A stretch of 64,000 bases of DNA, taken from Micropterix aruncella. Lineage: Eukaryota > Arthropoda > Insecta > Lepidoptera > Micropterigidae. Shown here piece after piece: positions 53,931 to 64,000 of the stretch. The first letter of the stretch is position 1. Every line of letters begins with the position of its first letter. The position numbers and the translations under genes are program-made. The stretch is taken from positions 20,247,101-20,311,100 of the forward strand of contig OX155965.1 in the NCBI GenBank assembly GCA_944548615.1, read 5' to 3'. Below the pieces are notes generated by a model that was not told the origin of the DNA, did not search any database, and worked only from the letters and a program-made list of their open reading frames with translations.

Positions 53931-56900
53931 CATTGAATTCACTGCCCGAAGTCAGGCCCATTATATAGTATTACTACACTTCTGGGGGGTGAGCAGTGTA
54001 TTCCGGACTAACGGCCGGCTGTGGTAGGTTTAGGACAGCAGTCTTGCCACATGTGAGCGTTCACCTTACCACCCATTCGCTATCCCTTCGAAGCCATAGA
54101 ACTTGAGATGCGGAAATGGCGGTTTTAGATATTTTTTCTAGGACTGAGTTGATTATTTTTATGGTAAGATGAAGATCTTTAAAAAGGTGAAACAGATTTA
54201 GCTGGCAGGCCACGAGCGCTAACTTCCACCGCGTGAAGGTGAACAGTAAAGCTGTTCTGGGTGACGGCATTTGCAAGATCATGGTATTTATTTAATTTGA
54301 CTTTCGGGCTTTCGACCGGGCGGTCGTGGATCACTAACTGGGAATGGGTGGTTTTTTTCAGGACTTGTCATACTAAGTATTTTGCAATGTTACTGGTTGA
54401 CTATTGAATTATATAGAATAGATACAAAGCCATGGAATTCACGGACTGTAATCGGGTCCCATCATAATATTATTGTTATACTTCTAATTGATGAGGGGTG
54501 GACTCGAGGTAATAACTATCTAGGACAGCTGTCTTACTACATGTGAGCATAACCTTACCACCCATTCACTCCCTCCTTCGAAGCTATAGGATTTGATATG
54601 CCGAAATTTTGAAGTTAGGCAATTTTTCAAGGAATGAGTTGATTATATTCCTAGAGAGACCAAGGACTAGAGATCTGGCTGGCAGGCCATGAGCGCCTAC
54701 TTTCATTGCGTGATGGTGAACATTGAAGTCGTTCCGGGTGAGTGCATTCACGAGATTATGCTATTTATTTAATTCGACAAGATCTTCCGGACTTCCGTCG
54801 GAGCGGACGTGTTCATAGTAATGACACATCAATGTGACAGCGATGAAGATTAGATTTTTTTTCAGCACTATTGTAATCCCTATCAAGCTACAGATAAATA
54901 TAGAGCTACCATGGAATTCACCGATCGGAATCAGGGTTCTACGGGTTACTAATTTACTTTTAGGCGATGAGCGGTGGACTCCGTACTAAAGAGGACAGCT
55001 GTCTTGCCACATGCAAGCGTACGCCTTACCACTCACTCACTCCCCTCTTCGATACAATAGGATTTAAGATGCGGAAATTAACATTTTAGGTATATTTTTT
55101 AGGAATGAGTTGATTATTTACCTGGAGAGACCGAGGGCTATTGGAAAGGCAGGCCACGAGTGCCAAGTTTCACCTCGTGATAGTAAAAAATTGAAGTCGT
55201 TCCGGGTGAGTGCATTCACTAGATTATGCTATTTATTTAATTCGACGAGATCTTCCGGACTTCCGTTGGAGCGGACGTGTTCATAGTAATGACACATCAA
55301 TGTGACACAGCGATGAAGATTAGATGTTTTTTTCAGCACTATTGTAATCCCTATCGAACTATAGATAGATATAGAGCTACCATGGAATTCACCGATCGGA
55401 ATCAGGGTTCTACGGGTTACTAATTTATCTTTAGGCGATGAGCGGTGGACTCCGACTAACGAGGACAGCTGTTTTGCCACATGCGAGCGTACGCCTTACC
55501 ACTCACTCACTCCCCCCTTCGAAGCGATAGGATTTAAGATGCGGAAATTAACATTTTAGGTATATTTTTAAAAAATGGAGGCGTGCTAGGTGAGGATATT
55601 CACGAGATTATGCTATTTATTTAATTCGACGAGATCTTCCGGACTTCCTCGTCGGAGCGAACGTGTTCATAGTAATGACACATGAATGTGACAGCGATGA
55701 AGATTAGATGGTTTTTTTCAGCACTATGAATGAGTATGAGAATCAGAATGAGTCGATTATTTACCTGGATAGACCGAGGACTATTGGAAAGGGCAGGCCA
55801 CGAATGCCAAGTTTCACCGCGTGATGGTAAAAATTGCATGTTTTTAGAAGATAGTCTTGTGGTCTTGGGTAAATATATAGTGAACAGACTGATTTGTTTG
55901 TAGTATGAGGAACAGCAGCTAGTGTTTTAAGGTGTATGGTGAATTATATTATATTATAAGTGTAGGGTTGGGACAGTCGATTATAGGATGACAGCTACTT
56001 AGTGAAGTTCTTCAACCATCTATGGGGGCTGATGCTGGCAAGGACCGGACAACTAACTCGCTGCCAAGTCTTCACCCAGCATACGGACTTGAGGTCAGAG
56101 TCACGAACAAACTAGAGAAGATTATTCGACATCGCTTGACCTGTCGCCTGTTGTCGTCTTATTATTTTCGTAGCGCTGAAGTTATCTTTTTGTGCGCTTG
56201 CAAATGCAAGAATTTAAAAATGACATGCAAGGATTTTTTTTTCATGTTCCATTTCAAAAAGGTTGCCGTTTTAATGGTGTACCATTTACAGAACTAGTAT
56301 TATGTACCTATAGATTAATTCATCGCTCACGGTAATGTTTCAAACGTTTAAAGGCGAAATCAAAGACTGATTTGTAAGATTCATGAGATTATGCTATTTA
56401 TTTAATTTTCCGATCTTCCGGACTTCCTATCTTCCGTCGGAGCCGATGTGTTCATAGTAATGACGCATGAATGTGACACAGCGATGAAGATTAGATTGCT
56501 ATCCTAAGTATCCTAGTATTGCTATCCTAAGTATTTTGTAATGTTACTTGTTGACTATTGAATTTTATATAGATATATAATAGATACAGAGGGAACTGCC
56601 ATGGAATTCACTGAGTAAACGGGAGCATAACCTTACTCCCTCCTTTGAAGCCTTTGGATTTGAGATGCTAAATTTTGATTATTTTCCTGGAGAGACCAAG
56701 GACAAGCGAGCTGGCTGGCAGGCCATGAGCCCCAACTTTCATCGCGTGATGGTGAACATTGAAGTCGTTCCGGGTGATGGCATTTGCAAGATCATGGTAT
56801 TTATTTGATTTGACTTGTGGTCTTTCGGGCTTTCGATCGGGCGGTTGTTGATCACGACAGCTGTCTTGCCACATGCGAGCGTACACTTTACTACCCGCTC

Positions 56901-57824
56901 ACTTCCCCTTTAGAGCAATAGAATGAGATTCGGAAGTTGGAGGTCTATGTATTTTTTCTAGGAATTACTTGATTATTTTCATTTAGGGACCGAGTACTTT
57001 AAGAGATGGCAGACCGCGAGCGCCAACTTTCCCCGCGTGATGGTAAAAAACTTAAGCCGTTCCGGGTAACAGCATTTGTGAGATCATGGTATTTATTTAA
57101 TTTGATTTATGGTCTTTCGGGCTTTTGACCGGGCGGTTGTTGATCACGACAGTGGATAACGGGTGATTTTTTTCAGAACTCTATTGTAATCCCAAGTATT
57201 TAGCAATGTTACTTGTCGATTATTAAATTATATAGCTATAGAATAGATACAATGGGAGCTGCCTCGGAAGGGGCCCATCGGGGTATTGTTTTTGGTTTTC
57301 TCCCTTGTGGCGCATTAGCGGTGGACTCCGGACTAACGACCTACCTATAAGACAGCTGTCTTGCCACATGCGAGCGTACACTTCACTACCCACTCACTTC
57401 CCCTTTAGAGCAATAGAATGAGATTCGGAAGTTGGAGGTCTATGTATTTTTTCTAGAAATTACTTGATTATTTTCATTTAGGGACCGAGTACTTTAAGAG
57501 ATGGCAGACCGCGAGCGCCAACTTTCACCGCGTGATGGTAAAAAACTTAAGCCTTTCCGGGTGACGGCATTTGTGAGATCATGGTATTTATTTAATTTGA
57601 TTTATGGTCTTTCGGGTTTTTGACCGGGCGGTTGTTGATCACGACAGTGAAGAACTGGTGATATTTTCAGAACTCTATTGTAATCCCAAGTATTTAGCAA
57701 TGTTACTTGTCGACTATTAAATTATATAGATGTAGAATAGATACAATGGGAGTTGCCACGGAAGGTATTGTTATTTTACTTCTGGGGGGATGAGCGGTAG
57801 ACTCCGAACTAACGACCTACTTAA
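53931..57824 (+). repeat. Tandem array, monomers of about 470-495 bp
   Basis: The anchor GACAGCTGTCTTGCCACATG (with small changes) occurs at about 54034, 54524, 54994, 55464, 56856 and 57351, so spacing is 490, 470, 470 and 495 bp apart from one gap. Each monomer also has CCACTCACTC.CCC, GGATTTGAGATGCGGAAA, GGCAGGCCACGAGCGCCAA, CGTGATGGTGAA, GTCGTTCCGGGTGA and CGGACTTCCGTCGGAGCGGA. The gap at 55560-56340 holds other sequence, part of which (55830-56340) recurs at 60380-60860. No conserved frame is seen. Confidence 0.8.
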
Positions 57825-60232
57825 CAATAATAAATAATAATAATAAACTCTTTATTTGCACTTAATTCGTATACAAAAAAGGCGAGCTTATTGCCACATG
57901 GCAATGTCTTACAACTAACCTAAACACAGTGGTGCATGCGCTCATTGTGAAAATAAAGATTATTACATAACATACAGATAAGTGGAAGAATTTAAAACTA
58001 ATAATGCCCGAGGAGAGGAACAGGAGAGAAAGGGAAGAACTGGTTATTCTTAGAAAGGTAGTAATCCTTAAGGTGAGTCTTAAACGATGGTAACGAAGGC
58101 GAGTTTCGTATATTTGCTGGGAGATCGTTCCAGAGTCTTGCATCATGAAAGAATAGGAATAGAAATCACTATTATGACTCGGAATTTTTAATAAACTGTC
58201 AGGCTGACCGAAGTACGAGACCGTGGGAACTTAGTGGTTCAAAAAGCTCGTGGAGATAGGATGGTGTTAATTGGGAGAGTACAAGCAAGTATATGAACAT
58301 TTCTTTGGCGTACTGGCAACCACTTTAACTGTGCCCTATAGTCGGACACGTGATCATACTTACGTAGACCGAAGATGAATCGTATGCATACATTTTGCAA
58401 ACGTTCAAGTTTGTTGAGCAGTTCCTCTGATAAATCGAGATAAGCCACTCTGTATAGTCAAGGAGAGAGGTAGTACTATGGCCGGGACAGAAACCGGACT
58501 GATAGGGATTAAACATATTGAATTCAGAAAGGTAATCTGATAGCTGAGAGAACACTATATGCTCCCAACACTTTTGAGAGAGCAGGGAGAATAGATTGGC
58601 CTGAAATCATTTGGTCGAACAGGATTTTATATTTTAGGACGGGTATAACGTAGGCATTTTTCCAAGGACCTGGGTACGAACCAAATTCCATTGAGGAGTT
58701 TATTATGTGGGTAACGACTGGAAGAATAATACATTGGATGATACGTTTGAGCATATCTACACAGACCATCCGTTCCCACCGACTTAGATTTTATCCGGTT
58801 TAATGTTAGTAAAACTGTTTCAACAGTAGCTGGAACAAAGTGAAATTTACACGGATTGACTGGCACATTAGAATTGGCAATATAGGTGGTAGAACGGGAC
58901 TTTGTTATATTATCTAGTAGAACCGGTGACTTTGAGAAGTGGTTATTAAGAACGTCTATATCTACATTGGGATCTACGGGTCCTTTACATTTACCAATTC
59001 CAAGTTGGTTCAGCACTTTCCACATTTCTTTGGGAGTACAATTTGCAAGCGAGTCGAAAATGTAACATTTTTTTGCATTATGACATAGTTGGTTACAACG
59101 ATTCCTTAACGTACGGTAAAATTCCCAGTTGTCAGCTGAAGGATAACGCTTAAACTTAGACTTGGGCTCTATCGCGCTTTAACATATATTGCCGGATGGA
59201 ATCGTTGAACCAGGGGTCTGATTGATGTCGTACTTTAGCTATTTTCACAGGGGCATGCTTGTCGTAAAGTCTGATGATCTTCGTATTAAAGAGACCAAGT
59301 TTCTCGTCGATGGTAGGGCTCTGGAAAACATCGAGAGGCATATATAAGGTCGTGGTTTGAGAAACCGCCGATCGTCAATTGACCATGGAAGTTGATGAGC
59401 TGGGGATTAGATGTCATTATCAGATCGAGCCAAGTGTGGGAGTTTCCGCTGTGGTGTGTAGCCTGCAGCGGAAGTAAAGAAAGATTTAAAGGACATTAAC
59501 CTTGTTAGTTTTGAGGATCTATGATTTTGTTTTAAAAGACATGTATTAAAATCGCCAAAAAATAGAGCATTCTAATTCGTCAAAATAATTGTCGTTATCC
59601 GGTGCAAAGTAAAATACTCCAAGGAGAATCGTACTCGTATCTTTCATGGTTACGCAAATTAATAAATATTCGGGGGCAGGGCTGCTACTGACGGATGATT
59701 TGCAAATGACTTCATACGAAAAGTGGTCTTTTAGGTAGATAGCGACTCCTCCACCTCTGCGAGCTGTCCGATCATTGCGAATCAAGTTATAACCGGGTAA
59801 ATTGTATAGAGACGATGGTAAAGACGGTTTTGACCATGATTCGCTAATCATACAAGCATCTACAGTTTGATTGGAAAAAAGAGCATAAAATTCGCTAAAA
59901 TGAGCCGGAGAAGCTTTGCGCGTTCAAATGGCATATATTTAAAGAATTTTTATTGTAAGAAAGTGTTGCGTAGAATTTGATCGGTTGATCTAGAGGAAAT
60001 ATTACTAGTATCCATTGTGTAAGTATCGTGGTCGTAGTAGCAAGTAAGTAGCAAGGTCATGTCGTCCCCTAGTAATACCTTATTTAAGTCTGTGTCACTC
60101 AGTTCATCGAAGGGAAAGGTCGTATGGGTAAGGTTAGGGATAGAAAGGCGTCGGGTAGACATATTTATACAAAACAATTAAAAAAAATAATAAATTGGTG
60201 ATATTCAATCACACTAAAAGCAAATAAATGCA
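57825..60232 (-). mobile_element. CR1/Jockey-type LINE with both ends, internally deleted, inserted in the array
   Basis: TACTTAA flanks both sides (57818-57824 and 60233-60239), a 7-bp target-site duplication interrupting the array monomer. The 3' end has a (TTA)n/(TTTA) tail and GCGAGCTTATTGCCACATGG, the same 3' UTR as the LINE at 28161-30279 in inverted orientation. The 5' end at 60232 begins before an ATG at about 60162. The length is 2408 bp, too short for the family, mainly by loss of the reverse transcriptase palm. Confidence 0.8.
58239..60177 (-). pseudogene. LINE ORF2 remnant: endonuclease, linker and C-terminal region
   Basis: In order on the minus strand: MSTRRLSIPNLTHTTFPFDE (start near 60162), then the APE-type endonuclease with MISESWSKPSLPS, DRTARRGGGVAIYLKDHF and LLICVTMKD. 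These are followed by IDEKLGLFNTKIIRLYDKHA and RHQSDPWFNDSIRQYMLKRD, the linker MWKVLNQLGIGKCKG, SVGTDGL, a reverse transcriptase N-terminal block THIINSSMEFGSYPGPWKNA, and the C-terminal LERLQNVCIRFIFGLRKYDH with LKWLPVRQR. The catalytic palm between the last two is deleted. At least five frameshifts or stops are present. Confidence 0.8.
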
Positions 60233-60870
60233 TACTTAAGACAGCTGTCTTGCCACATGTGAGCGTACACCTTACCGCCCATGCAGTCTGTCCCCCCTTC
60301 AAAGCAATAGGATTTGAGATGCGGAAATTGGCTATTTAGGTATTTTTCTACAAAGGATTTGTCGACTGTTTAAATTACAATACACTATTTTAGAAGATCA
60401 TTTTGTGGTTTTAGGAAAATATTCAGTGAGCAGACTGATTTATTTGTATTATGAAGAATGGCAGCTGATCTTAAAGGTGTAGAGTGAAATATATTATAAA
60501 AGCAGAGTTGGGACAGTTGATTATAGGACAATGGCTACTTAGCGAAGTCTTTCAACCATCATCCGAGCTGATACTGGACAACTAACTCACTGTGTATAGC
60601 ACATACATCATTCAACACCCAACATACAGGACTTTGTCAGTCTTGAACAAAACCTGATTCCTTATTTTTGTAGCGCATATAAAAATAAAAAATGATTTGT
60701 AAGGATTTTTATTTATATACCGTTTCAAAAAGGTTGCCGTTTTTAATGGTGTACCGTTAACAGAACTAGTATTATGTAACTAGATTATTTCAACGCCCAC
60801 GGTAATTGCCACGCCACAGTTGACCAAGGTTAAAACGTTTAACGGTGAGATCAAAGACTGAGTGTAGACT
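60233..60870 (+). repeat. Tandem array resumed after the LINE
   Basis: GACAGCTGTCTTGCCACATG resumes at 60240, followed by GGATTTGAGATGCGGAAATT. From about 60380 it matches 55830-56340 (CAGACTGATTT, GGGACAGT.GATTATAGGA, ACAACTAACTC). It ends near 60870. Confidence 0.75.
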
Positions 60871-61319
60871 TGACTGTCATTTGTAAGAATATATAATTTT
60901 GTGACTAAATAGGTCTGCTATGATAGTTGAATTCTTCAGTGTATCCTTTTCTTGCTCTAAAACAAAAATAAAACATGAATATCAATAAAGACTACGTGTG
61001 TTATTTAAAGTCGCTTTATTTACCTTTTTTTCATGCCGAACACCTGTTTTTTTACATTTTAACTGCAGCCATCGCTGGATCGTAAGTTTCGAAAAAAGAA
61101 TCAGCCATCTTTTCATTCAGGTTTATTAGGTATCAGCTAGAAAAGAATAAACTAAAAAGAAAATTTTAGCTGTTATAACCTCACTGGGGTGAAACTGACA
61201 GCTGACTTTTTTTTTTTGTCAAATCTGTATTGAACAGGTCCATTGCACCTAGGCTAACTTCAAATTATTTGGTATGGGTAGTGTTGGTCAAATTATTTGG
61301 TATGGAGTTGCGTTCGAGG
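60871..61319. other. AT-rich DNA without recognised genes
   Basis: No motif seen. Confidence 0.5.
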
Positions 61320-61665
61320 TATTATTGCGTTATAGGAACCTATTGTATTGATTATTATTTTTTTTAACGTCAACTGAGCGCTGCTTCCGAACTGCAACAA
61401 TCTATTCGGCCTCAATACATAGCGAGATATAGGCATTCAATGAAACGTCCCCGTGAGTTTTGGTAGGTTGTTTTTTAAAGTAATATGGCGGAGATATTAG
61501 TTTTTTAAAAGCAGAAACCTAAAAAACATTTTTCTCTGTAAATTAAGGTTTTTTTTGTCTGGAAATATTGCGTGTCCCGAGGATTTTTTTAATCAGATTT
61601 AGCATTACAATGGTTGAATAGCGTTTTCTTTTTGAGAAAGGTTCCTATAATGCATATATTCCGCG
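61320..61665. mobile_element. MITE, second copy of the 46723-47122 family
   Basis: Left end GCGTTATAGGAACCTATTGT; right end on the other strand GCATTATAGGAACCTTTCTC. Inner blocks shared with the first copy are AGCGAGATATAGGCATTC, GGTAGGTTGTT and TTTAGCATTACAATGG. Confidence 0.6.
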
Positions 61666-63119
61666 TTCGATCATGTGCATATATTCCGTATCGAAGCATT
61701 AATCCATTTAAAACAAAATGGCTAAGAGTAATTGAGTGATATCGTTCCCAAATTTGCAAACATCTTATTACAAGTCAACTATGCAGGAGAGAAAAAAAAA
61801 TATTTAACAGTGCTATTTATATTTCAGTACAATAGTACGATTTATAGTTCAGTTGTACACTTTGTAAAATTTAATTAGAAGCCTTTTATTCAATATTGGA
61901 CGTTTTAAAACAAATATTATTACTAAACACCGTACTTAGTGTTTGTTACTAAACACCGTACAGGTGTTTTGTTGCTCCGGAGAAAAGGTTTGATGTCTAC
62001 TCTAAAGCTGAGACTAAACTGTATTCGAATTATCTGCATTTTTTAAAAAAAATATTTTCGAATATTAATTAGCAGAACTTTGTTCATTTGCTGAATTAAA
62101 ACAATTTTATTACCTACTATAAGCTGTAAGCTGCCATTACTAACCATATAGGGAGCCAAAAGGTCTTTCCTGATGTAAATTCCCCTCTGCTTCGCACCAT
62201 ACATACATAGCACTACATGAGTGGCGATGAAGATAGTGAAATGATGCACCACCACTTTAGTTTTGGAAGGAATATGCCTACAAGGAATATGCCTCGGGCA
62301 ATATTTTGTTATATTTCCCAGTAATTTTTCTCTGGGTTTATTGTTTCTTATTTTTTGTACTTGATATAAGTTCTCAAAAATATTTCCTGTTTGATATGAC
62401 AAGGTACACTGACACTGGTCTTTGCAACAGCGAAATATTGGCTGACTTTATTTTTTACGTTAACGTAATAATGGGTTCAGACATACGCCGTCGTGAGCAC
62501 AGCAAATTTTGTAATGGGTTTAGCAATGGATTCAAAATACAATTGGAAGAGCGCAGGCGGCAATACTGTGGGGGAATTTCAAATCTTTTCCAATAAAATA
62601 TTCGAGGGCCTCCGTTTCGTTCTGTCTTCGAGAATGTGATCGTTAGGTACGTGGAAATCGTCTCTATTGCATATGTACCTGACTTGCTATTCACTTTATT
62701 TGTACAAGTGAAACGATTTGATATACAATATGATGCGAGTTTGAAACTTTCTCAAATATATCCGCTTATATTTTTTCACAATTTGTAAGGTTTTGTTGTA
62801 ATGTAGGCAGAAGACAGGTCAACGTGTAGTCATGCATTTTTTTTTGCTATATTTTACACTTCGAGGTTTGCAAATTTAGGTCAAGAACGTCAAATCCGTT
62901 TTAAGGAACGTTGCGCTCCGTAGCACAAACGACAACGTCGTGAAAAGTGCAGTGAACGTAGCATAAAAAGTGTACTCGCAAATCTTAAAAAGTAACAAGT
63001 ATAAAATACGCCTGCTGCATAACATTAATTATTTTGTAATTATCCATTCAAATAACGCGAAACAAAAGAGGAAAACTGGCAACAATCCGCAGACCGCTAT
63101 TTTTCGGTAGCGCACAGGC
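61666..63119. other. AT-rich DNA without recognised genes
   Basis: Frames at 62043-62402 (minus), 62306-62596 (plus) and 62455-62694 (minus) overlap and have no motif. I see no repeat match. Confidence 0.45.
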
Positions 63120-63340
63120 TGTTATAATTCACCGGTTGCTACATTTTAGACTGACTGACCCGACTTGCTACTTTTTATACTGAGTGACCCGCTTTGTCAT
63201 TTTTCAATATTTTAACGGAGGATCACTCAGTCTAAAGCTCATTCGCTCTAAAATTATTCTCACTGCATTTTAGAGCGACTGACCCGATATCGATTTTAGA
63301 GCGAGTGAACTTTAGACTGAGTGAGCCGGTCCGTAATCCT
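63120..63340. repeat. Palindromic dispersed element, second locus
   Basis: GGATCACTCAGTCTAAAGCT, CATTCGCTCTAAAAT, GCATTTTAGAGCGACTGACC and TTTAGACTGAGTGAGCC repeat the motifs of 37096-37308. Two diverged ACTGAGTGACCCG-like blocks precede it at 63152 and 63178. Confidence 0.7.
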
Positions 63341-64000
63341 CCACTACTATAGTACGAGTTCTCATATAGAGAGGAGTTTTGGGGTCGCTTTAGATTCATC
63401 TGTGTCAGAGCAGTAATAAACATTGGTGACTCATAAAATAAAGGCCGTATAATTAGTAACAGAAGAAGATTCATCACCTAACCGTCTGTTACCTATATGT
63501 ACTTATTATAAGAAGATATTCCATTTTTGATGAATGCAATAAACCCATGTAGTAAATTCTTTCCTTCCTAAAGTGTATTCTCGATTAGCTTGTCTGACTA
63601 TATTTACTCAATTCTAGCAGTAACCGGTGACATCCGAAACACTCTCCGCCTCAATATGGATCGTACATACTTAGGTCACACTGAAAATTTCTGGAACTAA
63701 CGACTTAAACAGTCAATTTTCAAAAATAATTTCAATATTTATAAATGAAGCTCTTTGGCTGTAGTCATAAAGTTTCTTCATCTAAATGTCATTTGTTTTT
63801 CATTGTGTCGTCGTTTTTACACGGCCGCCTAATAGGAGTGTTATGTGTAAACAATTCTTCTATATATGTTTTCCGTTTCTTTATTCCACCATAATTTTAA
63901 ACAACTGTTTTTTGGTTGTTACGAATTTACTTCAATCCAACATTATGGAAAATTATAAAATTACGCAATTGTACTCGGAAAGAATCCGGTATGAATGATG
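63341..64000. other. Unassigned DNA at the right edge
   Basis: AAAGGCCGTATAAT at about 63441 also occurs beside the related palindrome at 37080. The frame at 63786-63998 is open to the edge but shows no motif. Confidence 0.4.

Overview
The window looks like repeat-rich, AT-rich nuclear DNA of an animal, most likely an arthropod and probably an insect. The reasons are its mix of piggyBac, pogo-like and mariner-like Tc1/mariner elements, hAT, Helitron, Ty1/copia and CR1/Jockey- and RTE-type LINEs, a spliced transposase gene, a tRNA-derived SINE head, long (TA)n and (CA)n tracts and several satellites. I see no operons, Shine-Dalgarno sites, CRISPR arrays or bacterial genes. I cannot name the species or order. 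I see no intact host gene. The nearest candidates are a frameshifted CXC-domain gene at the left edge, itself of a multicopy family, and a THAP-like first exon near 45.6 kb.

Layout. 0-1 kb: frameshifted CXC-domain gene. 2.2-4.6 kb: a Helitron on the minus strand with both termini, a decayed Pif1-like helicase and a triplicated 5' end. 4.7-5.1 kb: a TA-flanked MITE. 6.4-7.0 kb: first copy of an unnamed 620-680 bp repeat, called here family R, which recurs at 10, 21, 28-29 and 38 kb. 8.7-9.6 kb: a LINE 3' end. 11.2-13.0 kb: a second dispersed repeat, called here family H, split by a long foldback element. 13.2-14.3 kb: an internally deleted pogo-like element, followed by a mariner remnant. 16.9-19.8 kb: a nearly intact piggyBac element with an intron and two premature stops. 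22.4-22.9 kb: an RTE LINE tail.

26.6-30.3 kb: two LINEs head to head, the right one split by a family R copy that was itself split by another. 30.9-38.3 kb: minisatellite, family H copies, an inverted satellite structure and another family R copy. 38.4-43.9 kb: a dispersed repeat carrying a GC-rich palindromic MITE, LINE scraps, and an internally deleted hAT element sitting in a tRNA-derived SINE. 44.6-47.1 kb: a perfect palindrome, nested inverted-repeat elements, a THAP-like ORF, a 118-bp satellite and a MITE. 47.6-50.4 kb: a deleted LINE abutted by the 3' half of a copia element. 50.4-53.5 kb: two local tandem duplications and TG repeats. 53.9-60.9 kb: a tandem array of roughly 470-495 bp monomers broken by a LINE with a 7-bp target-site duplication. 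The rest is AT-rich DNA with MITE and palindrome remnants.

The elements do not work together as a pathway. The information lies in the order of nested insertions. The best candidate for something undescribed is family R: no coding capacity that I can see, no poly-A tail, one constant end, and target-site duplications of 13-14 bp at four copies and 9-10 bp at two others.
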